64,000 bases of DNA from a virus, in the IMG/VR virus record IMGVR_UViG_3300036668_000173, positions 23,313 through 87,312 of that record; one strand, 5' to 3'. This document shows positions 17,663 to 26,849 of this stretch, piece by piece. The first letter of the stretch is position 1. The number at the start of each line of letters is the position of its first letter. A model generated the notes under the pieces. It ran no database searches and was not told the origin of the DNA. It worked only from the letters and a program-made list of their open reading frames with translations. Both the position numbers and the translations under genes were made by a program.

Positions 17663-20224
17663 ATGATTGACAATTTTTATGATGGGGAGTTAGACTTGAA
17701 AGAATTTTACACGAGCGTTAATAGATTTGGTAATAGTATTTTGTATCGGGGTTACGATTCTAGTGGTCTACCTGTTACACGAAAGGATAAATTTTCACCA
17801 ACACTATACCTTCGTTCAGATGTCGAAACTCCCCATCGAACTTTAGAAGGGCACTTTGTCAAGCCTAAGAAATTTGAGACCATGAAGGACGCTAAAAACT
17901 TCATAGAGACTTATGGCGAAGTTGATAACATTACGGTGTACGGAAATACAAACTACATCACCCAATACATACACTCAAAATTTCCAGACGATATCGGGCA
18001 CTTCGACCGAAGTCTTGTGAATGTGGGTACGTTAGATTTAGAAATGTACTCGGGTGAAGGGTTTCCATATCCTGACCAAGCCAAACATCCTATATTGTCT
18101 ATGGGGTTGAAGTTGAGTAAAACCGATACCTACTATGTGTGGGGTATGCAAGATTATGATGTGTCTGATCCAGAGATTGCTCAATGTAATATAGTCTACA
18201 CAAAATGCGAAGACGAAGTGAAAATGTTATTGAACTTCCTCGACTTCTGGAATTCACCAGAAAATACTCCAGATATTCTTACTGGCTGGCACACAAAACT
18301 ATTTGATATCACATACCTAGTTAATAGGGTGTTTGGACTTCTTGGCGAAGACGCAGTAAAGAAGTTGTCGCCATTCGGTATTGTGAGCGAGCGCAAGGTC
18401 AAGACACAACACGGAACTTCTGAAGCCTACGAATTGTATGGAATACAACAACTAGACTACATGGAATTGTTTCAGAAGTTTGGCGTTCTTGAGTACGGCC
18501 CACAAGAGAACTTTAAGCTTGATAACATATCCAACGTGGTTCTGGGAGCAAACAAGTTATCATTTGATGAAGTGTCATCCCTTCACGAACTGTATGAAAG
18601 TAATTTTCAGAAATTTATAACCTATATGATACGAGACGTAGAGCTTGTCGATCGTATGGAAAAACAATTAGGATATATTACGTTAGCAATGACAATGGGG
18701 TTTCGTGGTGGCGTAAACTTTGTTGACGTGTTTGGCACGACTGCAATCTGGGAATCTATTATTTTTAGAAACCTTGCAAGCAAAAATATCGTTACTCCAC
18801 CAAGCAATAATAATGTAAAGGTACCATATGCAGGAGGATACGTAAAGGATCCTAAGGTCGGTCTGCATCGGTGGGTTGTTTCTTTTGACTTGAACTCACT
18901 ATATCCAAATATTATTGCCCAGTGGAACATTTCACCCGAAACAATAAGTGACTCTCTAGGGGGCGGATCCTTTGGGGTAGAGGCTTGCTTAAATGGCATG
19001 ATGGAAGAACAAGACCCTAATTTTGCCATAGCCATTAATGGAGTCAGATTCTCTAGAGACAAGCAGGGATTCATGCCCGAGATCATTGTAAATTATTATA
19101 ATGACCGAGTTAGCATTCGTGGCAAAATGATAACCCTAAAGAAAGAGTTAGAGTTAGTAGAATCAACTGATACACAAAAGAGGTCTCAGTTAGATCAAGA
19201 GATTAAGAGTCTGAACACCCAACAGTTGTCCATCAAGTTGTTATTGAACTCTCTTTATGGTGCATGTGGAACCCCATACTTTAAATACTTTGATCTCAGA
19301 ATTGCCGAGGCGATTACTCTTACTGGTCAATTGGTCATTCAATGGACTGAAAAAGAAATCAATAAGGCTATCAATAAAATTCTTGAGACTAATAATATAG
19401 ACTATGTGGTTGCCATGGACACGGACTCGATATACCTTAACATGGGCCCGATCGTAGACAAATTTAACCCACAAAACCCAGTAGACTTTTTAGACAAGAT
19501 TTGTGGAACTACCTTTCAGAAAATTCTCGACAATACCTACAAGGACATTTTTAAAAAGTTTAATTGCTTTGATTCGAGAATGAAAATGAAGCGGGAGTCC
19601 ATAGCCGATACAGGAATCTGGACAGCAAAGAAGAGATACATTTTAAATGTGTTGGACAACGAAGGCGTTCGGTACGCAGAGCCACAATTAAAGATTATGG
19701 GCATCGAGGCAATCAAGTCTTCGACTCCTGCAGAATGTAGAAGGGCTCTAAAAGAACTATTCAAGGTCATCATTCAGGGCTCAGAGTTGAATAGTCAAAA
19801 ATTCATACAAAACTTCAAGACAGAATTTATGGCATTGAGTCCCGAAGAGGTTTCTTTTCCAAGAGGCGTGAACGAACTAAAAAAGTATAAGGACAAGACT
19901 ACCATATTTAAGAAGGGAACTCCGATCAACTCGAGAGGGTCTCTGTTATACAATCATCACATCAAGAAAAACTCTTTGGATAAAAAGTACAATGAAATTC
20001 AGGTCGGAGAAAAGATAAAATTTTGTTATCTTAAAACTCCTAACCCTATAAAGCAAAACGTCATTGCCTACCCTGATTTTTTACCACCCGAACTAAATTT
20101 GCATAAGTACGTAGACTATGAAACACAATTTCAAAAGACTTTTGTTAAACCCATACAACCAATATTTGATGCCATTGGTTGGAAGGTTAAGAGGACAGTA
20201 TCTCTAGAGGATTTTTTCGAGTAG
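17663..20224 (+). CDS. 43: Replicative DNA polymerase gp43 (family B)
   Basis: 853 residues (T4: 898). Exonuclease motif I TLDLEM; polymerase motif A DLNSLYPNI; motif B KLLLNSLYGACGTPYF; motif C AMDTDSIY. C terminus VSLEDFFE is a likely clamp-binding tail. Complete and uninterrupted, with no intron or homing gene. Confidence 0.97.
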   Translation: MIDNFYDGELDLKEFYTSVNRFGNSILYRGYDSSGLPVTRKDKFSPTLYLRSDVETPHRTLEGHFVKPKKFETMKDAKNFIETYGEVDNITVYGNTNYITQYIHSKFPDDIGHFDRSLVNVGTLDLEMYSGEGFPYPDQAKHPILSMGLKLSKTDTYYVWGMQDYDVSDPEIAQCNIVYTKCEDEVKMLLNFLDFWNSPENTPDILTGWHTKLFDITYLVNRVFGLLGEDAVKKLSPFGIVSERKVKTQHGTSEAYELYGIQQLDYMELFQKFGVLEYGPQENFKLDNISNVVLGANKLSFDEVSSLHELYESNFQKFITYMIRDVELVDRMEKQLGYITLAMTMGFRGGVNFVDVFGTTAIWESIIFRNLASKNIVTPPSNNNVKVPYAGGYVKDPKVGLHRWVVSFDLNSLYPNIIAQWNISPETISDSLGGGSFGVEACLNGMMEEQDPNFAIAINGVRFSRDKQGFMPEIIVNYYNDRVSIRGKMITLKKELELVESTDTQKRSQLDQEIKSLNTQQLSIKLLLNSLYGACGTPYFKYFDLRIAEAITLTGQLVIQWTEKEINKAINKILETNNIDYVVAMDTDSIYLNMGPIVDKFNPQNPVDFLDKICGTTFQKILDNTYKDIFKKFNCFDSRMKMKRESIADTGIWTAKKRYILNVLDNEGVRYAEPQLKIMGIEAIKSSTPAECRRALKELFKVIIQGSELNSQKFIQNFKTEFMALSPEEVSFPRGVNELKKYKDKTTIFKKGTPINSRGSLLYNHHIKKNSLDKKYNEIQVGEKIKFCYLKTPNPIKQNVIAYPDFLPPELNLHKYVDYETQFQKTFVKPIQPIFDAIGWKVKRTVSLEDFFE

Positions 20225-20233
20225 TGTTATAAT
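20225..20233 (+). promoter_or_regulatory. Extended -10 promoter before primase-like gene
   Basis: TGTTATAAT directly after the polymerase stop, the same extended -10 as at 1845. No clear -35. Confidence 0.45.
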
Positions 20234-20268
20234 AGTTTAAATTTAAATTTTGATAGGCACTCTACATT

Positions 20269-21225
20269 ATGATTCAATTGACAATATTTAAAAATCTTTA
20301 TGATAACAAAACAGAAAAGGGAATGACTCTAAAGTCTTTTGATGATTTTGAGAACCTATTAATTTCTTTGTCTTCAGAAAAAAAGAAAAGCAAAAAGGAT
20401 TCTAACCTAATCTCACCAGCCTGTTATCTCGAAGGCACAGACAAAAGGCGTAATGACAACGTAACCTATTGGGGTGGTTGGGGCGCTATGGACGTAGACG
20501 ACCATGATTTTGACCCAAACAATTTAGAAGAACAACTAAAGGATCGATATGGTAAATATCGTTATGTTGTTTATTCTACGGCATCCAGCACACTTGAAAA
20601 ACCAAAGTTTAGGCTAATATTTGCTTTGACCGAAAATGTTTTAGTAAATGACATTAAACCATTTTGGTATGCCCTCAATCAAAAGATTGAAAAGATTGGT
20701 GACGAGCAGACAAAGGACTTGTCTCGAATGTATTACATACCCGCGCAATATGAGGGGGCAAACAATTTCATTTTTAGTAATCAAGGGGACTACCTAGACC
20801 CAAAAACTTTAATAAAAGAATTCCCTTATCCATTTGATGTCGTAGATCCAAAGAAAGGTTTTGTCGACCGACTACCCGAATCTATAAAAGAACGAGTGTA
20901 CGAGTACAAGAAGAACACCCTGACAAAAAAGGATGATGTTGTATGGAGCAGTTATAGAAACTGTCCTTTTGTCAATCAGAAACTTATTGAGAATTATAGG
21001 AATATATCTGGCGTGGATAATTCTGGTCGATACGCTATGATCTATAAAATTATTGTTTCGATTGCATTGAGTGCCATAAAAAATCAATATGCCATAGACT
21101 CTTATCAGATTATTGACCTTATCCGAGAGCTTGATGCCGAGACAGGGAATAGGTATAAGAAAAGAAAATTAGAGGTTGAAGTGGATCGTGCCCTAGAGTA
21201 TGCCTACAAGAATATAGGAAATTGA
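20269..21225 (+). CDS. Primase-like protein of archaeo-eukaryotic type (tentative)
   Basis: 318 residues between polymerase and UvsX. It has GAMDVDDHDF, which fits the metal-binding DxD of AEP-type primases, followed by YSTASSTLEKPKFRLIFAL, which fits the S-x-H strand region of phage and plasmid primases, although the expected His is not present. The C-terminal half is helical, as in PriCT domains. T4's DnaG-type gp61 is not in this window. It could serve as primase or be an inactive derivative. Confidence 0.5.
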   Translation: MIQLTIFKNLYDNKTEKGMTLKSFDDFENLLISLSSEKKKSKKDSNLISPACYLEGTDKRRNDNVTYWGGWGAMDVDDHDFDPNNLEEQLKDRYGKYRYVVYSTASSTLEKPKFRLIFALTENVLVNDIKPFWYALNQKIEKIGDEQTKDLSRMYYIPAQYEGANNFIFSNQGDYLDPKTLIKEFPYPFDVVDPKKGFVDRLPESIKERVYEYKKNTLTKKDDVVWSSYRNCPFVNQKLIENYRNISGVDNSGRYAMIYKIIVSIALSAIKNQYAIDSYQIIDLIRELDAETGNRYKKRKLEVEVDRALEYAYKNIGN

Positions 21226-21228
21226 ACA

Positions 21229-21687
21229 ATGGGAAAATTTACAGATCAAAAATGGATCGATCGTTACCTAGGGTTAGCCCGAGAAGTGTCTACGTGGTCA
21301 AAGGATCCGTCGCGTAAGATTGGTGCAGTCGCGGTGTCGGCTACAGGCCAGGTGTTGTCTACTGGTTACAATGGGTTCCCTAAGGGCATCATAGATTTAA
21401 AAGAAAGGTACGATGATAGACCAACTAAGTATAGGTATGTTGTTCATGCCGAAATGAATTGTATCTATAATGCAACCTATAACGGAACGTCTCTTTATGG
21501 TTCTTCTATGTTTGTGTGGGGTCTTCCAATTTGCTCAGAGTGTGCAAAGGGATTGATACAAGTAGGCATTAAAAACCTCTATTGGAAAAGTGGTGAAGAA
21601 AGTGTACCAGTTTCGTGGGTAGAGTCTTTTGAATTCACAAAAGAACTTTTAGACGAAGCAGGTATTTTTATAGATCAAGTGGTATAA
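21229..21687 (+). CDS. cd: dCMP deaminase
   Basis: 152 residues. Zinc motifs HAEMN and PICSEC; KDPSRKIGAVAV and TGYNGFP fit the deoxycytidylate deaminase family. Makes dUMP for thymidylate synthesis by ThyX (25038). Starts 4 bp after the previous stop. Confidence 0.93.
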   Translation: MGKFTDQKWIDRYLGLAREVSTWSKDPSRKIGAVAVSATGQVLSTGYNGFPKGIIDLKERYDDRPTKYRYVVHAEMNCIYNATYNGTSLYGSSMFVWGLPICSECAKGLIQVGIKNLYWKSGEESVPVSWVESFEFTKELLDEAGIFIDQVV

Positions 21688-21720
21688 TGTACCACCTCAA
21701 TTATTATGGAGAAACAAATT

Positions 21721-22824
21721 ATGTCGTTGATGGATAAACTTAAAAAGAACTCTACTATCAAAGACGCTTCGATTTTGTCGACGTCTAAGTTTTTTACAAA
21801 AAAGGATATGATAAGCACATCAATTCCTGCCCTGAACGTTGCGCTTTCGGGTAGGCTTGATGGTGGCTACGTCCCTGGGGTTACCCTCTTCTGTGGGCCC
21901 TCAAAACATTTCAAATCCATGTTCTCGCTCATAATGGCAAAGTCCTACATGGACAAATACCCAGACTCGGTTATGCTTTTTTATGACTGTGAGTTCGGAA
22001 CCCCTTTAGCCTATTTTGAATCTTTGCAGATCGATACATCAAGGATTATTCACGTTCCTATTATGAACATGGAAGAATTCAAATTTGATGTCATCAAGCA
22101 GTTAGAGAACATTGCTCGCGGTGACAAGGTGGTCATTGTTGTAGACTCACTTGGTAATATGTCTAGCAAAAAAGAAATGGACGATGCGATTGACGGAAAA
22201 TCTGTTATTGACATGTCACGAGCCAAGCAGATGAAATCAATTTTCCGTATGATTACTCCATACTTAACACGGTTAGACATTCCTTTGATTGCAGTAAATC
22301 ACATTTATATGGAACAGGGTTTATATCCAAAGGCAATCATTTCGGGTGGCACAGGAATTTATTTAAGCTCAGACAATATTTTTATTCTGGGTCGACAACA
22401 GGAAAAGGAAGGAACCGAAGTCGCGGGGTATAACTTTATCATCAATGTAGAAAAATCAAGACACGTTCGTGAAAAGTCTAAGATTCCAATTACGGTCATG
22501 TTCGAAGGTGGTCTTTCACGTTGGTCTGGTCTCATTGAAATGGCTCTAGAATCTGGTCATGTTATCAAGCCATCCAATGGTTGGTACTCAAAGGTCAACG
22601 TCGAAACAGGAGAAGTAGAAGAGAAGAAGTACCGATTAAAAGATACAGACACAAAAGATTTTTGGATGTCTATTCTTATGACAAAGTCTTTTCAAGAGTG
22701 GGTCAAAACGAACTATCAGATATCTGGTGCTCAGATGATGAAAGATGACGACATCGATAAACACCTAGCAGAAATTGAGGACGATGAGGATGAAGATATT
22801 TTAAGAGAGGAAACAGAGGCATGA
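21721..22824 (+). CDS. uvsX: UvsX RecA-like recombinase
   Basis: 367 residues from the ATG at 21721, chosen because GGAG lies just upstream and MSLMDKLKK aligns with the T4 start; an in-frame ATG at 21706 has no such site. Walker A GPSKHFKS, FYDCEFGTPLAYF, VVDSLGNMSSKKE. Very acidic C-terminal tail as in T4. GTGGTATAATGTACCAC upstream combines a -10-like TATAAT with a short palindrome. Confidence 0.96.
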   Translation: MSLMDKLKKNSTIKDASILSTSKFFTKKDMISTSIPALNVALSGRLDGGYVPGVTLFCGPSKHFKSMFSLIMAKSYMDKYPDSVMLFYDCEFGTPLAYFESLQIDTSRIIHVPIMNMEEFKFDVIKQLENIARGDKVVIVVDSLGNMSSKKEMDDAIDGKSVIDMSRAKQMKSIFRMITPYLTRLDIPLIAVNHIYMEQGLYPKAIISGGTGIYLSSDNIFILGRQQEKEGTEVAGYNFIINVEKSRHVREKSKIPITVMFEGGLSRWSGLIEMALESGHVIKPSNGWYSKVNVETGEVEEKKYRLKDTDTKDFWMSILMTKSFQEWVKTNYQISGAQMMKDDDIDKHLAEIEDDEDEDILREETEA

Positions 22825-23189
22825 TCACCAACGCAGACTATATTTTTGTTGAACGAAATCCTGATGAGACGAGCTATGTTAAGTTAACAGGTGAGTCCCC
22901 ATGGAATGGTACTGTTTTTCAGTACGGTAAATTAGCTTTGCACGAAAACATTGAAGCAGATTTTATGGAATTGAGTTTCACGTATAATGTTATAGAATCA
23001 CCTCTTCGAAAAGAAATGTTAGAAGAAGACGTTAACTTTAAAAATTATATCGGTGAAGTTCTAGGGCATATTATCGATGATGCAGTAAACACAGGAGAGT
23101 ATCAGATTGGAACACGAGACAACAAATCAACAAGCCCAACACGCGACACAACTTCAGGAGCTAATCTTAAAGAATCTGATAACGAATGA
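22821..23189 (+). CDS. Small protein at the gp40 position, between uvsX and gp41
   Basis: 122 residues, MITNADYIFVERNPDETSYV... Position equals T4 gene 40 (head vertex chaperone), but I see no convincing sequence match. Starts in an ATGA overlap with uvsX. Its last 83 bp overlap gp41 in another frame. Confidence 0.65.
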   Translation: MITNADYIFVERNPDETSYVKLTGESPWNGTVFQYGKLALHENIEADFMELSFTYNVIESPLRKEMLEEDVNFKNYIGEVLGHIIDDAVNTGEYQIGTRDNKSTSPTRDTTSGANLKESDNE

Positions 23190-24501
23190 AACCTTCACCC
23201 GAAGAGTTATTCCGTTTTTGAATCGTGAATACTTTGATTCGTCATACGGAGAAGTATTTAAAGAGGTTGTTAAGTTTGTAGACAAGTACAATAAACTACC
23301 TACACCCGAATCATTAACAGTAGAGCTTTCGGAGTCTGCTTCAAATGAAGTAATGAGTTTGGTTAAATTAATATCTCAGCCACAAGAGGTTGCCTGTGAT
23401 ACCGAATGGTTGATTGACTCCACAGAAAAGTGGTGTCAAGACAAGGCGATTTATTTAGCCATCATGGAATCTATCTCTATCATTGATGGAACACACAAGA
23501 CTTTAGCCAAGACCGCTTTACCAGATCTTCTGAGCAATGCTCTTGGCGTTTCCTTTGATTCAAATATCGGACATGACTACATTAAGGACTCGAGCGCTCG
23601 GTATGACTACTATCACCGAACCGAGTCGAGAGTTCCATTTGATCTAGATTACTTCAATAAAATTACAAAGGGTGGTTTGCCTAACAAGACATTGAATATT
23701 ATATTAGCGTCGACAGGCGTAGGTAAGAGTTTGTTCATGACCCATACATCTGCTTCGGCTCTTATGGATGGTCGAAACGTTTTGTACCTTACCATGGAAA
23801 TGTCCGAAGAGAAAATTGCCGAACGCATTGACGCAAACCTTATGAACGTGCCACTAGATTCGTTAGAGGGCATGACACGTGACACCTTCAAAACCAAGAT
23901 TGATAAAATTGCTCAGAGAAATATCGGTAAGCTAATCATCAAAGAGTACCCTACAGGATCTGCTCATGTAGGACACTTTCGGGCATTGCTCAATGAACTC
24001 AAGATGAAGAAAAAGTTTGTGCCCCATATAATCATGATCGACTATTTAAATATTTGCTCGTCTTCAAGGATGAAGGGCATGGGTGGTGCCATTAATTCAT
24101 ATGCATACATCAAATCAATCTCAGAAGAAATACGAGGGCTTGCAGTAGAGTTTGATGTCCCTATCCTTACCGCGACCCAATCCAATCGAGACGGTTTGTC
24201 TAATACTGATGTCGATCTGAGCAATACCAGCGATAGTTTTGGAACCCCTATGTCAGCAGATTTAATGTTTGCTCTCATTTCAACCGAAGAGCTAGAAGGT
24301 ATGGGTCAAATCATGGTCAAGCAATTAAAGAATCGATACAATGACCTATCAAAGCATAAGCGTTTCGTGATCGGTGTGGATCGTGCCAAGATGAAACTGT
24401 ATGACGTAGAGACTTCTGCTCAAACTCTTGTACAAGATACACCGAGTTATGATAACTCCCCGAAGTCCTCAAACGATAAATTTTCAGGATTCAAAGTATG
24501 A
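23107..24501 (+). CDS. 41: Replicative DNA helicase gp41 (DnaB-like)
   Basis: 464 residues (T4: 475). Hexameric 5'-3' helicase. Walker A ASTGVGKS, LYLTMEMSEEKIAERIDANL (T4 LYISMEMAEEV), IIMIDYLNIC, ATQSNRDG. The start is TTG at 23107, selected because GGAGAG sits 6 nt upstream; it lies 83 bp inside the previous gene. Confidence 0.95.
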   Translation: MEHETTNQQAQHATQLQELILKNLITNETFTRRVIPFLNREYFDSSYGEVFKEVVKFVDKYNKLPTPESLTVELSESASNEVMSLVKLISQPQEVACDTEWLIDSTEKWCQDKAIYLAIMESISIIDGTHKTLAKTALPDLLSNALGVSFDSNIGHDYIKDSSARYDYYHRTESRVPFDLDYFNKITKGGLPNKTLNIILASTGVGKSLFMTHTSASALMDGRNVLYLTMEMSEEKIAERIDANLMNVPLDSLEGMTRDTFKTKIDKIAQRNIGKLIIKEYPTGSAHVGHFRALLNELKMKKKFVPHIIMIDYLNICSSSRMKGMGGAINSYAYIKSISEEIRGLAVEFDVPILTATQSNRDGLSNTDVDLSNTSDSFGTPMSADLMFALISTEELEGMGQIMVKQLKNRYNDLSKHKRFVIGVDRAKMKLYDVETSAQTLVQDTPSYDNSPKSSNDKFSGFKV

Positions 24502-24884
24502 ACAAGACCTATACTCGAACTATAAGTAAGGATGGTAGCATCTCTTTGCCTAAAAAGGTAGTCAAGCTATTAAGAGTAAAACCTAATGATCAAATTAAGT
24601 TTGTGGATAACATGGATGGTAGTCTTATGCTTATGAGTGATTTTTTGATGGAAGATGGATATGTAGAAATATCTAAATTGGAAAGTGGGGACATGAAAAG
24701 ATATGCAAGACTCTATATTTGCAAATCAAAAGATCACTATATTGTAGATATGTACGAAAATAGTAGGCTAACATATTCTAGAAAGATTTCTGGTACGCAC
24801 ACTCAAAACTATGTAGAAGACTGTGCTGAAAATTGGATTTTAAAATGTGGAGAATTTAAAAATGAAAGTAATGATACAAAATAA
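24498..24884 (+). CDS. AbrB/SpoVT-like DNA-binding N domain protein
   Basis: 128 residues. N-terminal TISKDGSISLPKKVVKLLRV and KPNDQIKFV match the swapped-hairpin AbrB fold, used in antitoxins and transition-state regulators. The C-terminal half is unrecognised. ATGA overlap with gp41. Likely a small regulator. Confidence 0.65.
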   Translation: MNKTYTRTISKDGSISLPKKVVKLLRVKPNDQIKFVDNMDGSLMLMSDFLMEDGYVEISKLESGDMKRYARLYICKSKDHYIVDMYENSRLTYSRKISGTHTQNYVEDCAENWILKCGEFKNESNDTK

Positions 24885-25041
24885 TTCAGGATACAGTTTA
24901 AGCGTGTCTAAAGAAAAGACTAAAGTCGATATGTTTGAAATTGTTTTTCATCGAACCGTGTTGGGAGAAGACCCAAGAACCAATACTTTTTATTTTACCG
25001 AAAATCAATTGAAAACCCTTTCCGAGGTACTGATGAAATGA
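24862..25041 (+). CDS. Small hypothetical protein (59 aa)
   Basis: MKVMIQNNSGYSLSVSKEK... with C-terminal FTENQLKTLSEVLMK. ATG at 24862 is preceded by GGAG with 9-nt spacing, better than the upstream GTG. Overlaps both neighbours; ends ATGA into thyX. Confidence 0.6.
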   Translation: MKVMIQNNSGYSLSVSKEKTKVDMFEIVFHRTVLGEDPRTNTFYFTENQLKTLSEVLMK

Positions 25042-25709
25042 AAGTAAAACTTGTATCGTACTCACAACCAACAGAAGATTTTATCGGCGATGGGCTAACC
25101 AACTTACAAGACTTAGTTGCATATTGTGCAAGGGTGTCTAATCCCTCTAATCAACTGAACAAGGACACCAATGAAAAATTGATCAAGTATCTTATTAAGA
25201 ATAAGCATTGGAGCCCACTCGAGATGGTTTCTGTTTGCATGGAAGTCGAAACAACTCGAGATATTGCCAGACAGTTTTTGCGGCATAGATCCTTCTCTTT
25301 TCAGGAATTTAGCCAAAGATATGCAGATCCTACCAAAGACTTGGATTTTGTGATTCGAGAAGTTCGATTACAGGATACTACGAATAGACAAAACTCTATT
25401 GGTATAGATCTTCAAACTGACGACGGTAGAAGGCTTTCATGGATGTTCGAGGCTCAACAACTAAAGGTTATTGAAGCCGCGAAAACTGCCTACGCTTGGG
25501 CGATCGAAAACGGCATTGCCAAGGAACAGGCTCGAGCAGTTTTACCAGAAGGCTTGACCGTTTCGCGCATGTACGTGAATGGTACCCTTAGGTCTTGGAT
25601 CCACTACTGTGAGCTTAGGTCTGCTAATGGTACACAGTTAGAACACATCGAGATCGCCAAGGCATGTAGTGAGGTCATCGCCAAGGTGTTTCCCCTGATC
25701 AACGAATAA
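25038..25709 (+). CDS. thyX: Flavin-dependent thymidylate synthase ThyX
   Basis: 223 residues. ThyX signature RHRSFSFQEFSQRY (RHRxxSxxxxSxR), then LPEGL and GTLRSWIHY. Methylates dUMP with FAD/NADPH; replaces the ThyA (td) type of T4. Works with the dCMP deaminase at 21229. Confidence 0.96.
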   Translation: MKVKLVSYSQPTEDFIGDGLTNLQDLVAYCARVSNPSNQLNKDTNEKLIKYLIKNKHWSPLEMVSVCMEVETTRDIARQFLRHRSFSFQEFSQRYADPTKDLDFVIREVRLQDTTNRQNSIGIDLQTDDGRRLSWMFEAQQLKVIEAAKTAYAWAIENGIAKEQARAVLPEGLTVSRMYVNGTLRSWIHYCELRSANGTQLEHIEIAKACSEVIAKVFPLINE

Positions 25710-25728
25710 GGACAAACGCCCGTTGTTC

Positions 25729-25772
25729 ATCTACACACAAGGTATAAAAAATAGTATACCTTGTGTGTAGAT
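25729..25772. other. Perfect 18-bp hairpin, 8-nt A-rich loop
   Basis: Arms 25729-25746 and 25755-25772 are perfectly complementary (core CTACACACAAGGTATA), loop AAAAATAG. No T-run follows on either strand, so it is not a standard terminator. Candidates: processing site, mRNA end protector, or protein binding site between early thyX and the late cargo region. Confidence 0.85.
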
Positions 25773-25804
25773 TCGTGTACAATTAACGTATAGATAACCA
25801 AACA

Positions 25805-25812
25805 TATAAATA
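25805..25812 (+). promoter_or_regulatory. Late promoter TATAAATA, 5 nt before an ATG
   Basis: Exact late consensus. Predicted transcription start coincides with the ATG at 25818. There is no purine-rich ribosome site in the preceding 40 bp, so a leaderless message is predicted. Confidence 0.65.
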
Positions 25813-25817
25813 TACAC

Positions 25818-26831
25818 ATGAAAACCTTTAAATCCTTCCTAGCCGAGCAAGTCAAAATTTCTACCAGAGAACAGGTAGAATCAATCATTGCTTCGTATAA
25901 AAACGCCAGCGAGATATTGAATCCTGACTATCAGAATTTAGCTCAGAGAGCAAATAACATATTGTCAAGATATTCGGAATTGGCTAAAAAACCTGTATGG
26001 GATTATTTCAGAGATCTACGTCAATATGACGAGGTCACTGATTTAGACTATGGATGGGGTATTGGTTTATCTTTAAATGGTTTGTCGACCTTCGAGAAAA
26101 AATTAGATAAAATTAAAAAGACGAAATACCCAGCCGAAGTAAGTGGCGTTGTAAAAAAAATTGTTTCTGTTGCCGATAATATCTTGAGCGATTGGAAACA
26201 AATCTCTATTGACATGAAAGCCTTAAAGCTCAAAGTCGTAAAGGTTACTGTAAAGCGTCAACAAGAAAAAGAAGTCAAGACAGAAATACTTAAAGGTAAG
26301 TTTCGTGATTCTTCTTCCTTGATAAAAGTACTCGAGAGTCATTTAGAAGAGTATAAGGAAAGGGCTAGAACAGAGTCTACGAAATTTGTTAAATCTAAGC
26401 TCGATGCGCTGGCCGCAAAAAATTGGGATTTAAGTGTCGTGGCACCTCGACCAAATAGTAATAATTCGAGAGAAGAATATATGAGAGCAATTGCTCGTAG
26501 ATCTATCTATGAGTTATTGACTGATTCAAAAGATAAAACGCCACGATCCACATCAGATGTTCGTGTAGTTCGCGAATTGGGTGTTGCTAAATATATCAAA
26601 GATAGCGTAGACGGAGCCGAGCAAAGCTATCGGGAGTTTATGCAAAAGATGATCGAGAAAATTGGCAAGCCAGTTGTAACTGCGAAGTTTTTGGGTAACA
26701 TCTGGACAGGTTCAGTTCTTGATGTCGTAACAAACGATGGCGAAAGTCAGCGCTGGAACACTAAGATGATCATTAACTTTTCAAAGTATCAGAAGATGTT
26801 TAATCAGTTTCCTACAACCAGAAAAAAATAA
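25818..26831 (+). CDS. Large putative head-packaged protein
   Basis: 337 residues. Starts MKTFKSFLAEQ, close to T4 internal-protein leaders (MKTYQEFIAEA in IPIII), with a gp21-type site L-A-E. The body is lysine-rich with no recognised domain; the C-terminal end (WTGSVLDVV, RWNTKMIINFSKYQKMFNQF) resembles a tail seen in other phage proteins. First gene of the late cargo cluster. Ejected-protein role is inferred. Confidence 0.7.
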   Translation: MKTFKSFLAEQVKISTREQVESIIASYKNASEILNPDYQNLAQRANNILSRYSELAKKPVWDYFRDLRQYDEVTDLDYGWGIGLSLNGLSTFEKKLDKIKKTKYPAEVSGVVKKIVSVADNILSDWKQISIDMKALKLKVVKVTVKRQQEKEVKTEILKGKFRDSSSLIKVLESHLEEYKERARTESTKFVKSKLDALAAKNWDLSVVAPRPNSNNSREEYMRAIARRSIYELLTDSKDKTPRSTSDVRVVRELGVAKYIKDSVDGAEQSYREFMQKMIEKIGKPVVTAKFLGNIWTGSVLDVVTNDGESQRWNTKMIINFSKYQKMFNQFPTTRKK

Positions 26832-26849
26832 TAAAATAAGGGTTTTAAC

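Noticed and set aside
18622-19086. 154-codon minus-strand frame inside DNA polymerase
   Set aside because: Shadow of the polymerase coding strand; no start signals.
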